A DNA stretch of 5,175 nucleotides, taken from Verrucomicrobiota bacterium. Lineage in GTDB: Bacteria > Verrucomicrobiota > Verrucomicrobiia > Opitutales > Opitutaceae. Both the position numbers and the translations under genes were made by a program. The notes under the pieces were generated by a model. The model was not told where the DNA came from, made no database searches, and saw only the letters and a list, made by a program, of their open reading frames with translations. This document shows, one piece after another, positions 1 to 5,175 of the stretch; position 1 is the first letter of the stretch; each line of letters begins with the position of its first letter. The DNA lies in contig JAEZSJ010000141.1 of the NCBI GenBank assembly GCA_023443985.1, positions 1 to 5,175 of the forward strand, in the 5' to 3' direction.

Positions 1-19
1 ACACTGAGACACTGCCAAC

Positions 20-1165
20 ATGACCGCTCCTGCTCCCACCTCCCCGCCCCCCGCCCCCGCGGCCTCGATCCCGCAGAACGCCCCGCCCGCTCGCCGCGTC
101 CAGTCGAAGACCATCCTCGTCGGCCTCGATCTCGGCACCAACAAGTCCTGCATCATCGCCGGCGCGCCGGACTCCACCGACATCGCCGTCGGCAAGGTCC
201 TGCCGAGCGTCGTCGGTTACGTGAAGGCGGGCATCATCAGCGGCATCGTCCCCGGCAACGCCGACGTGCTCTTCGGCGACGAGGCGATCCGCTGCGCGCT
301 GCACGTCGATCTCGTCGCCCCGCTCCAGCACGGCGTCGTCCACGACGCCCGCGCCGCGCGCGACCTGCTCCGCCACCTGCGCAAACTCGTCGACCCCACC
401 GGCCAATCGGAGGTCCGCGCCGTCGTCGGCGTGCCGGCCAACACCGAGGCCGACGCCCGCGAGCAGATCCGCCGCGCCGTCGTCGGCGCCTTCGACCGCG
501 TCCTGCTCATCCCCGAGCCGTTCCTTGCCGCGATCGGCGTGCGCGAGGACACGCGCCTCGGCCAGTCGCAGTACGTCGACCCGGTGAGCAACTCGCTCAT
601 CGTCGACATCGGCGCCGGCACGACCGACCTCTGCCTGGTGCGCGGCTACTTCCCGACCGCCGAGGATCAGGTGAGCTTCAACTTCGCCGGCGACGCCGTC
701 GACGCCCTCCTTCACGACGCGATCAGCCAGCTCTACCCCGACTGCAACCTCGACCCGCTCTCCGTCCGCCAGATCAAGGAGGCGCACGCGTATTGCGGCG
801 CCATCCGCAAGCCGATCGACGTGAAGGTCGTGCTCGGCGGCAAGGCGCGCACGCTCGAGCTGGGCGAGGTGATCGGCAACGCCTGCAACCAGCTTGTCGA
901 CCGGATCTTCGAGTCCGCCAAGCGCCTCATCGCGCGCGTGCCCAACCACTCCACCGTGCAGCTGCTGCAGAACATCATCGTGACCGGCGGCGGCAGTCAG
1001 ATCCGTGGAATCGATACGGAGCTGCAGGCGCGTTTCGCGGCCGACGGCTACGAGAGCCCGAAGGTCCGCCTCGCGGGACCCGACTACCAGCGCTACTGCG
1101 CGATCGGCGCCCTCAAGGCCGCCCGCGCCGCGCGCGAGAACCAGTGGCAGTACGTCGTGAGCTGA
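20..1165 (+). CDS. MamK-like bacterial actin (MreB/MamK/FtsA fold ATPase)
   Basis: A 381-residue actin-family ATPase expected to form cytoplasmic filaments that organise or position something in the cell. The actin motifs occur in order: phosphate-1 DLGTNKS (37-43), connect-1 region AVVGVPANTE (134-143) with EPFLAAIG (166-173), phosphate-2 IVDIGAGTTDLCLV (194-207), adenosine motif NIIVTGGGSQIRG (318-330) and connect-2 YCAIGALKA (359-367). Several stretches match what I remember of magnetosome MamK better than MreB: GDEAI then PLQHGVV (86-107), TAEDQV (213-218) and LLQNIIVTGGGSQIRG. MamK is about 350 residues; the surplus here is a Pro/Ala-rich tail of about 30 residues before the fold. The ATG at 20 is the first possible start, because an in-frame TGA lies at 5-7. 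No clear Shine-Dalgarno sequence is visible in the 19 bases upstream. No other magnetosome gene is in the window, so the cargo is unknown. The actin fold is certain; the MamK subfamily is likely. Confidence 0.9.
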   Translation: MTAPAPTSPPPAPAASIPQNAPPARRVQSKTILVGLDLGTNKSCIIAGAPDSTDIAVGKVLPSVVGYVKAGIISGIVPGNADVLFGDEAIRCALHVDLVAPLQHGVVHDARAARDLLRHLRKLVDPTGQSEVRAVVGVPANTEADAREQIRRAVVGAFDRVLLIPEPFLAAIGVREDTRLGQSQYVDPVSNSLIVDIGAGTTDLCLVRGYFPTAEDQVSFNFAGDAVDALLHDAISQLYPDCNLDPLSVRQIKEAHAYCGAIRKPIDVKVVLGGKARTLELGEVIGNACNQLVDRIFESAKRLIARVPNHSTVQLLQNIIVTGGGSQIRGIDTELQARFAADGYESPKVRLAGPDYQRYCAIGALKAARAARENQWQYVVS

Positions 1166-1203
1166 CCCGCACCACCACGCGTCGACCGACGAGAGTGCAC
1201 CAC

Positions 1204-1231
1204 CGCCCGCCGGCGTGAGCCGGTCCGGGCG
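1204..1231 (+). other. GNRA-capped stem-loop in the 3' region of the actin transcript
   Basis: CGCCCG (1204-1209) pairs with CGGGCG (1226-1231), and CCGGC (1210-1214) pairs with GCCGG (1219-1223). This leaves a two-base bulge (TC, 1224-1225) and a GTGA tetraloop of the stable GNRA class. It begins 38 bases after the actin stop codon. There is no T run after it, so it is not an intrinsic terminator by itself. It could protect the 3' end of the mRNA or assist the terminator at 1304-1334. The pairing is read from the sequence; the role is inference. Confidence 0.5.
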
Positions 1232-1303
1232 CTGCGGCCCCACCGTTGAGACCGGACTTTCGTCGCTCGTCCGTCGACAACATCACCACGCTTCCGCTAC
1301 CCC

Positions 1304-1334
1304 AAGCCCCGCGCGTCGTACGCCGGGGCTTTTT
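1304..1334 (+). terminator. Rho-independent terminator after the actin gene
   Basis: AAGCCCCG (1304-1311) is perfectly complementary to CGGGGCTT (1324-1331). After one bulged C (1312) the stem continues as GCG/CGC (1313-1315 with 1321-1323) around a five-base loop. Five T residues (1330-1334) close the element. This is the standard intrinsic terminator layout on the plus strand. It ends the actin transcript about 140 bases after the stop codon and lies 67 bases before the chosen start of the esterase gene, which therefore probably has its own promoter. Confidence 0.85.
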
Positions 1335-1401
1335 CATGTCCGCCCAGCGGCGCGTGCTTCCGCGTTTGCCACGCGCGGGTGCAGGTTTCCACGATCCGTG
1401 G

Positions 1402-2502
1402 ATGCTTCCGTTCCGTTCGTTCACCCTGTTCTCGCTCGCCGCCACCCTCGGCCTCCGCGCGTTCTGCGCGACCGGTGCGGCGCCCAGCCCCACCATGCAG
1501 CTCCTCCCCGCCGACGATTCCCGTTTCCGCTACGAAGGCCGCTTCGATTTCGCGCAGCCCGCCGCGCCCGCCGTCGTCTGGCAGGGCAGCCGCATCGCGA
1601 TCGATTTCGAAGGCACCGCCGCCACCCTGCTCTTCGACTGGGCGGAGGGGCAGAACTTCTTCGATCTCACCGTCGACGGCGCCACCGCCGTGCTCGCCGT
1701 GAACGACGCCTCGACCACGCGCTTCGCGCTCCCGGCCGACCTCGGTCCCGGCCGGCACCGGCTCACGCTCTTCAAGCGCAGCGAGGCCTCCGCCGGCCAT
1801 GCGCGTTTCCGCGGCCTCGAACTCCCGCTCGGCGCCCATGCCTGGGTCCCCGCCGCACCGAACTACAAGCTGCGCCTGCAGTTCTTCGGCGACTCCATCA
1901 CCGCCGGCGCCTGCAACGAGGATCCCGGCGAGGACCAATGGGAGAACCGTGCCACCCACAACAACGCCAAGAGCTACGCCGCCTTCACCGCCGCAGCGTT
2001 CGCGGCCGACTACCGCAACATCGCGGTGAGCGGCATCGGCATCGCCGCCGGCTACTATCCCGAGCTCATCGGCGCTGTATGGGACCGCCTCTACCCGACC
2101 GCGCGCTCCCCCCGTGCCGACCTCGGCACCTGGACGCCCGACGTCGTCTGCATCAACTACGGCGAGAACGACGGCTCGTTCACCACGCTCAACAAGCAGC
2201 CCTTTCCGTCTGCCGCCTTCACGAAAGGCTACCTCGCCCTGGTGCACGCGATCCGCTCGGCGTATCCACACGCCCATATCGTGCTGCTCCGCGGCGGCAT
2301 GTACAACGGCGCGAAAAATGAGGCCCTCCGCCGGGCGTGGGAGTCCGCCGTGCAGCAACTCGAGGCCAAGGACGCGGCCGTGCATCACTACGTCTTCCAA
2401 CACTGGTCCGGCCCCCACCCGCGCGTGGCCGACGACCGCGCGCTGGCCGACGAACTGATCGCCTGGCTGCAACAGCAGCCCTTCATGGCCGCCTACCGCT
2501 GA
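1402..2502 (+). CDS. Exported SGNH/GDSL esterase with CE2-type N-terminal domain
   Basis: A 366-residue secreted esterase, probably a carbohydrate deacetylase of the CE2 type acting on acetylated plant polysaccharide. Residues 1-23 look like a signal peptide (FRSFTLFSLAATLGL core, FCA cleavage site). Residues about 40-143 match the CE2 beta-sandwich: YEGRFDF, a WQGSRIAIDFEG strand, a VDG turn, then GRHRLTLFKRSEAS. The SGNH domain follows: block I FFGDSIT with nucleophile Ser165, block II SGIGI (210-214), block III YGENDGS (253-259) and block V with PHP at 338-340 (His339). The usual Asp three residues before the His is Ser336. CE2 enzymes are known to work with a Ser-His dyad, so this fits the family. 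The frame is open back to an ATG at 1246, but that start would read through the terminator at 1304-1334 and bury the signal peptide. An ATG at 1336 is possible; neither it nor 1402 has a strong Shine-Dalgarno sequence. The exact substrate is unknown. Confidence 0.88.
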   Translation: MLPFRSFTLFSLAATLGLRAFCATGAAPSPTMQLLPADDSRFRYEGRFDFAQPAAPAVVWQGSRIAIDFEGTAATLLFDWAEGQNFFDLTVDGATAVLAVNDASTTRFALPADLGPGRHRLTLFKRSEASAGHARFRGLELPLGAHAWVPAAPNYKLRLQFFGDSITAGACNEDPGEDQWENRATHNNAKSYAAFTAAAFAADYRNIAVSGIGIAAGYYPELIGAVWDRLYPTARSPRADLGTWTPDVVCINYGENDGSFTTLNKQPFPSAAFTKGYLALVHAIRSAYPHAHIVLLRGGMYNGAKNEALRRAWESAVQQLEAKDAAVHHYVFQHWSGPHPRVADDRALADELIAWLQQQPFMAAYR

Positions 2503-2504
2503 GC

Positions 2505-2518
2505 GGTTCGGCCGAACC
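2505..2518. repeat. Perfect 14-base palindrome just after the esterase stop
   Basis: GGTTCGGCCGAACC is a perfect palindrome starting two bases after the TGA at 2500-2502. As RNA it can form a five-pair stem with a GGCC loop. No T run follows. It may add to transcript end formation with the larger inverted repeat at 2556-2606, or be a protein-binding site. No role can be assigned from the sequence. Confidence 0.4.
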
Positions 2519-2555
2519 ACGGCCTGCGCCCCTCGTCCGCCTCGACACCGCCAAG

Positions 2556-2606
2556 CCGGTGGGCGCCCGCAGCTCCCCCGGCTGTCCCTTCGACGGGCGC
2601 CCCCGG
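2556..2606. terminator. Candidate bidirectional terminator between convergent genes
   Basis: CCGG-T-GGGCGCCCG (2556-2569) pairs with CGGGCGCCC-CCGG (2594-2606). This gives 13 G/C-rich pairs with a single bulged T (2560). Inside the 24-base loop, CAGC (2570-2573) can pair with GCTG (2581-2584) and extend the structure. It sits between the stops of the esterase (2502) and the purine permease (2630), where a shared terminator is expected. No T run is present on either strand, so intrinsic termination is not assured; in such GC-rich DNA it may only stabilise 3' ends or act with Rho. Confidence 0.45.
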
Positions 2607-2629
2607 GGAGGCGCGCCCGTGCCATCGGT

Positions 2630-3967
2630 TCACCCGCCGAACGGGAAGATCCGGAAGAATTCGAGGAAGAACACGGCCGCGATCACGTACCCGACCAGCG
2701 TGAACCCGCGCGGCTTCCCCGTCGCCAACGCCAGCGCCGCCGCCGCGATCAGGCCGAGCCCGATGCCCTGCGCGATGCTGAACGTGAGCGGAATCGCGAT
2801 GATCGTCAGCACCGCGGGCGCCGCGACCGTGAAGTCGTCCATCCGGATCTCCACTGCCGATTGCAGCATGAAGATGCCCACAATCACGAGGGCCGGTGCG
2901 GTGGCCACCGCGGGCACCGCCAGGATCAACGGCGTGAGAAACAGCGCAGCGAGCATCAGCGCGGCCGTCGTGAGCGTCGTCAGGCCCGTACGCCCGCCCG
3001 CCTCGACCCCCGAGGCCGACTCCACATAGCTGACCACCGTCGAGGTGCCGAAGAGCGAGCTGAGGATCGCTGCCAGCGAGTCGGCCACCAACGCCCGGCC
3101 CACTTTCGGCAATCGCCCGTCCGGCCCGAGGAAACCCGCACGTTTCGTCACGCCGATGAGCGTCCCGATGTTGTCGAACATGTCGACGAGCAGCAGCGTG
3201 AGGATCAGCGGCAACGTCTTCAGAAAGGCTGCGCTGTCCGTCAGGAAGGACAGGTCGAGCTTGAGCAGGTGCGGCGCCGGCGAGGCCGGAAGCGAAAACC
3301 AGGAGGTCGGCAGTTGCGTGACCCTGCCGCCCTGCCCGTCCGGCACGAACAAGCCCGTGATGGTGATCGCCGCGATGCCGAGCACGATCGCGCCGGGCAC
3401 CCGTCGCGCGACCAGCACCGCCGTGAGCAGGATCCCGCCCAGGCAGAGCGCCACCGGCGCGCTGCCGAAGTCGCCGTGCGTGACGAACGTCGCCGCGCTC
3501 GCCACCACCACGCCGCCGTTCTTCAGGCCGATGAAGGCAATGAAGATCCCGATACCGCACGTGATTGCGATCTTCAGCGGGTACGGGATCGAATCGACGA
3601 TCTTCTCCCGCACCCCCGTCACCGAGAGCAGGAGGAAGATGCAGCCGTTCACGAACACCATCCCGAGCGCCTGCGACCAATGCACCCCGGCGCCGAGGCA
3701 GATCGAGAACGTGAAGAAGGCGTTGATGCCCATGCCCGGCGCGAGCGCGATCGGGTAGTTTGTCAACAGCGCCATCAGCGCGGTCGCGGTCGCGGCGCTG
3801 AGCGCCGTGATTGTCACGAGTGCGGCGCGGTCCATGCCGGCCTGGGCGAGGATGGCCGGGTTCACCGCCAGCACGTACGCCATCGCGGCGAAGGTCGTCA
3901 CGCCGGCCTGCAACTCGCGACCGATGGTGGTGCCGTGCTCGGGAAGCCGGAAGAAGCGGGAAAGCAT
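2630..3967 (-). CDS. NCS2 (AzgA/PbuG-type) purine permease
   Basis: A 445-residue inner-membrane permease that should bring purine bases (hypoxanthine, guanine or adenine) in with protons for salvage. AzgA-branch hallmarks are clear: MLSRFF-LPEHGTTIGREL at the N terminus, AGVTTFAAMAYVLAVNP (21-37), APGMGINAFFT (76-86), DMFDNIGTLIGVTKRAG (262-278) and GTSTVVSYVESASGVEAGGRTGLT (307-330, written here as the TM10 motif region). Hydrophobic segments are spread along the chain as expected for about 12-14 membrane spans, and the length is normal. The frame stays open 52 codons upstream to 4123, but ATG 3967 gives the family's usual N terminus and has GGAGAG seven bases upstream, so the longer start is rejected. 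It stands alone, converging on the esterase gene. Relatives include E. coli AdeP/GhxP and Bacillus PbuG/PbuO; which base it prefers cannot be read from the sequence, so no symbol is given. Confidence 0.93.
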   Translation of the reverse strand: MLSRFFRLPEHGTTIGRELQAGVTTFAAMAYVLAVNPAILAQAGMDRAALVTITALSAATATALMALLTNYPIALAPGMGINAFFTFSICLGAGVHWSQALGMVFVNGCIFLLLSVTGVREKIVDSIPYPLKIAITCGIGIFIAFIGLKNGGVVVASAATFVTHGDFGSAPVALCLGGILLTAVLVARRVPGAIVLGIAAITITGLFVPDGQGGRVTQLPTSWFSLPASPAPHLLKLDLSFLTDSAAFLKTLPLILTLLLVDMFDNIGTLIGVTKRAGFLGPDGRLPKVGRALVADSLAAILSSLFGTSTVVSYVESASGVEAGGRTGLTTLTTAALMLAALFLTPLILAVPAVATAPALVIVGIFMLQSAVEIRMDDFTVAAPAVLTIIAIPLTFSIAQGIGLGLIAAAALALATGKPRGFTLVGYVIAAVFFLEFFRIFPFGG

Positions 3968-3974
3968 GGCGGGA

Positions 3975-3980
3975 CTCTCC
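3975..3980 (-). promoter_or_regulatory. Ribosome binding site of the purine permease
   Basis: On the minus strand this reads GGAGAG, seven bases before the ATG at 3967. It is the only strong Shine-Dalgarno match in front of a gene in this window. It decides the start of the permease against the longer open frame beginning at 4123. Confidence 0.75.
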
Positions 3981-4133
3981 GCGAACCCGCCCCGCCGCGG
4001 CGAGCCCGGAAGGGACCACGCGCGGGACGATTCGTCCCCGGGCCACCGGACCGTCGCCAACAGGGAGTCAGGGAAGGCCGCCGGTACCGCGGCCCCCGCG
4101 GGCCACGACTCGCCGAGCGACAACTCTTGGAGC

Positions 4134-4251
4134 GGAGGCCGCCAAGGCCCCCGTCTCCCGCAGGCACGGAGGCCACCAAACCGCCGGAGAACACCGCGCC
4201 CCGCACGCAGGGATGGAGATGCAGGAAACGGATCCGAATGGAGGCCACTCC
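4134..4251. repeat. Three short direct repeats, core GGAGGCC[AG]C
   Basis: GGAGGCCGCCAA (4134-4145), GGAGGCCACCAA (4168-4179) and GGAGGCCACTCC (4240-4251) share the core GGAGGCC[AG]C. The first two are 34 bases apart and agree at 11 of 12 positions; the third is 72 bases further on. The spacing is irregular, so this is neither a CRISPR array nor a simple tandem repeat. They may be pieces of a larger interspersed non-coding repeat or chance in GC-rich DNA. Confidence 0.35.
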
Positions 4252-4432
4252 TTCGACGGCGGACCGCTCAGGACCGCGGTTGGTGGCACGGCTCGCCCGA
4301 GTCGCGCTCCCCGCCGCGGCGTGACAACCCGCCGCCCCCCTGCGCCGCGCATCGACCCGCGGCGTCCGGCGTGACCAAACCAACAGCACAGCCCGGGAAG
4401 CTCCGCCTTGTCTCTGTCGATCCGTCCTGCCT

Positions 4433-4462
4433 GCGGCCTCGCTCAATCGCGATGTAGGCCGC
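4433..4462. repeat. 7-bp inverted repeat downstream of the interrupted gene
   Basis: GCGGCCT (4433-4439) is perfectly complementary to AGGCCGC (4456-4462) across 16 bases that include the palindrome TCGCGA. It lies about 35 bases after the stop of the minus-strand membrane-protein frame, a plausible place for a transcript-end hairpin. There is no T run. The arms are too short and close together for an attC site. Confidence 0.3.
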
Positions 4463-4496
4463 TCAGCCCGTCTCCCGCTCTCCCACTCCGCCCAGC

Positions 4497-4961
4497 CTAC
4501 TTCACCTTAGGTTCTGCCTCCGTTTCTTCCGTGGAGAGCCGGCTCAGTATCTGGAAAAGCAGCAGGCCGGCGATCGCGAATAGGAATACCGCAATCGACA
4601 GATCGCTTCCGTAACCACCAGTCGCCTTCGCCAACGCCCCATCCGGGGCCGTCCAACTCGAGGTGGAATTCGATCGAAAGACCAACGGAAGGGCATAGAT
4701 CAAGACGCTCCAACTCGACACCCATCTTCCGCGCTGCACCTTCCTTCCGGCTTCCAGCCGAAGGCGCGCGGATCGGATGCAAAGCCACGCTAGTTAGAGT
4801 GTGATCGCACCGCTGAGCAAAAAGGCGCCGCCAACCCCGGCGATGCTTTCGCGCTGAATTCCAGACGCACGAGAATACTCCACGGTGCGGGACCAGTTCA
4901 GCCCGGCTAACACCAAGCAATATCCGGCGCTCCAGATATGTAGCTTTGCGAGTGGTTTCAT
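4497..4961 (-). pseudogene. Small multi-pass membrane protein interrupted by in-frame TAA
   Basis: Read from ATG 4961, the frame encodes 55 residues starting MKPLAKLHIW, hits TAA at 4796-4794, then runs open in the same frame for 98 codons to TAG at 4499-4497. Joined, it makes a 154-codon protein with about four hydrophobic segments: IWSAGYCLVLAGL (9-21), IAGVGGAFLLSGAITL continuing after the stop as LAWLCI (40-62), WSVLIYALPLVF, and LSIAVFLFAIAGLLLFQIL near the charged C-terminal tail. The second helix straddles the TAA, the best evidence that both halves were once one protein. By hand count, third-position GC is about two thirds on both sides of the stop. A downstream GTG (4739) could start an 80-residue remnant. 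I do not recognise the family. GC is clearly below that of the neighbouring genes, and the start follows the attC-like site at 4974-5059. Alternatives are two separate small proteins, or a sequencing error. Confidence 0.55.
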
Positions 4962-4973
4962 TGCTTTGCAGAA

Positions 4974-5059
4974 CGTTCACTGATCAGCGACGCGACGAAC
5001 CAACTCCGTCTCACTGAAACGGGCCAGCAGTCGCGTTCGCTGCATCGCCTTGTTGAACG
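4974..5059 (-). other. attC-like integron recombination site (imperfect)
   Basis: On the minus strand the left R'' box is GTTCAAC (5058-5052), fitting RYYYAAC, followed by AAGGCG. As folded single strand: CGTTCA (4974-4979) pairs with TGAACG (5054-5059); an unpaired spacer follows; GAT, CAGCGA and CGCGAC (4982-4996) pair with GTCGCG, TCGCTG and ATC (5030-5046). That leaves T5036 and C5043 as single-base bulges on one arm, and a 33-base terminal loop. Paired R boxes, spacer, paired L boxes and two extrahelical bases on the left arm are the attC hallmarks. The right R' box is poor: the minus strand reads CAGTGAACG, as if GTTGAAC had lost one T. The gene at 4961 starts 12 bases beyond the dyad, in cassette orientation. 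No integrase gene is in view. The dyad itself is clear; calling it attC is inference. Confidence 0.5.
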
Positions 5060-5130
5060 AAGCCGCGTCGCGGCGGGAGGGCCGGAGGTGGGCGGAGCCG
5101 GGGAGTTGAGCTGACGCGCCTTGCATCGTT
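5056..5130. repeat. Second imperfect dyad abutting the attC-like site
   Basis: AACGAAGCCGCGTC (5056-5069) is nearly complementary to GACGCGCCTTGCATCGTT (5113-5130). CGCGTC/GACGCG, AAG/CTT and AACG/CGTT pair, with one C-C mismatch and a small insert on the right arm. The loop is 43 bases. It shares AACG (5056-5059) with the dyad at 4974-5059. It resembles the size and shape of an attC site, but neither end fits the R-box consensus (GTTGGGG and GTTCAAC read where GTTRRRY would be needed). It may be a decayed neighbouring site or chance. Confidence 0.3.
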
Positions 5131-5153
5131 GGGGTCATGCTGGCGGGGTCATG
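5131..5153. repeat. Direct repeat GGGGTCATG, two copies 14 bases apart
   Basis: GGGGTCATG occurs at 5131-5139 and again at 5145-5153, separated by CTGGC. It lies just beyond the second dyad near the window edge. The remaining 22 bases carry no recognisable feature. No gene is supported between 5060 and 5175. Confidence 0.4.
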
Positions 5154-5175
5154 ACACCACTACGAGAGCAATTCA

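Larger units (their letters stand above)
3981..4496. other. GC-rich intergenic stretch without a supported gene
   Basis: About 515 bases upstream of the permease and downstream of the interrupted membrane-protein gene. Open frames exist on both strands, but they are low-complexity Arg/Pro/Gly/Ala-rich sequences with no recognisable motif, as random frames in GC-rich DNA are. The stretch contains three GGAGGCC-type repeats (4134-4251), a tandem GGACCGC pair (4261-4267 and 4271-4277), two GGCGTGAC copies 50 bases apart (4318-4325 and 4368-4375), overlapping small GC hairpins at 4076-4101, and a strongly pyrimidine-rich plus strand at about 4464-4493. The promoter and leader of the permease must lie here, but I see no convincing -35/-10 pair or riboswitch. 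Confidence 0.6.

Noticed and set aside
1366..1395. Possible promoter TTGCCA, 18 bases, CACGAT before the esterase
   Set aside because: The -10 match is poor, and transcription would begin almost at the start codon, which would need a leaderless mRNA. Not strong enough to annotate.
1246..1401. Longer N terminus for the esterase starting at ATG 1246
   Set aside because: It would be translated through the strong intrinsic terminator at 1304-1334 and would place 52 polar, Arg-rich residues before a clear signal peptide that begins at ATG 1402.
1297..2625. 442-codon minus-strand frame opposite the esterase gene
   Set aside because: It is the antisense shadow of a gene with clear SGNH and CE2 motifs; the product is Gly/Arg/Ala low-complexity sequence.
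4076..4101. Two overlapping hairpins (GGCCGC/GCGGCC and CCGCGG/CCGCGG) in the permease leader, suggesting an RNA switch
   Set aside because: Short G/C palindromes are common by chance at this composition, and nothing resembles the conserved core of a purine riboswitch.
3968..4123. Longer N terminus for the purine permease starting at 4123
   Set aside because: The added residues are low-complexity with no family match, and a good GGAGAG sits seven bases before ATG 3967, which gives the usual AzgA-type start.
4134..4251. CRISPR-like spacing of the GGAGGCC repeats
   Set aside because: The repeats are only 9-12 bases long, imperfect and unevenly spaced (34 and 72 bases), with no cas gene nearby.
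2493..4324. Long open frames on both strands across the permease gene (minus 2493-4046 and plus 2861-4324)
   Set aside because: Both overlap the well-supported permease and encode Arg/His/Gly-rich sequence without domains, as expected of alternative frames in GC-rich DNA.
4507..4980. Uninterrupted 157-codon minus-strand frame overlapping the broken membrane-protein gene
   Set aside because: Its product is Arg/Gly/Trp-rich without membrane segments or motifs, and its third-position GC (hand count, first part) is about 53 % against about 65 % in the chosen frame. It stays a possible competitor because it has no stop.

Overview
The window is GC-rich, with an estimated 65-70 % GC in the gene-bearing part. 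It holds three intact-looking genes, one interrupted small gene and two non-coding stretches. Composition, weak Shine-Dalgarno use at two of three starts and the gene content (a MamK-like actin, a two-domain CE2-type esterase, an NCS2 purine permease) would fit a Verrucomicrobiota bacterium of the Opitutaceae type. That placement is an inference from general resemblance; no marker gene is present to prove it.

Layout. Positions 20-1165 (+) encode a bacterial actin of the MreB/MamK fold, closest by remembered motifs to the magnetosome filament protein MamK. It is followed by a GNRA-capped hairpin (1204-1231) and a good intrinsic terminator (1304-1334). Positions 1402-2502 (+) encode an exported SGNH esterase with the CE2-type N-terminal beta domain. 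It converges on 2630-3967 (-), an AzgA/PbuG-type purine permease with a clear ribosome binding site. A bulged 13-bp inverted repeat (2556-2606) lies between these two stop codons and could end transcription from both sides. The three genes look like independent units: the first is cut off by its terminator, and the other two face each other. No shared pathway is evident.

The right end differs. Positions 3968-4496 are non-coding, very GC-rich and full of short repeats. Beyond that the composition drops to roughly 55-60 % GC. There, on the minus strand, is what looks like the remains of an integron-type gene cassette. An imperfect dyad at 4974-5059 has attC architecture: paired R boxes, an unpaired spacer, and paired L boxes with two single-base bulges on one arm. 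Just after it, in the expected orientation, lies a 154-codon reading frame for a small multi-pass membrane protein (4961-4497). Codon 56 of this frame is TAA, in the middle of a predicted membrane helix. No integrase gene is in the window, and no convincing second attC was found on the far side of the gene. This region is the most interesting part. A second, weaker dyad directly abuts the first and partly overlaps it (5056-5130).
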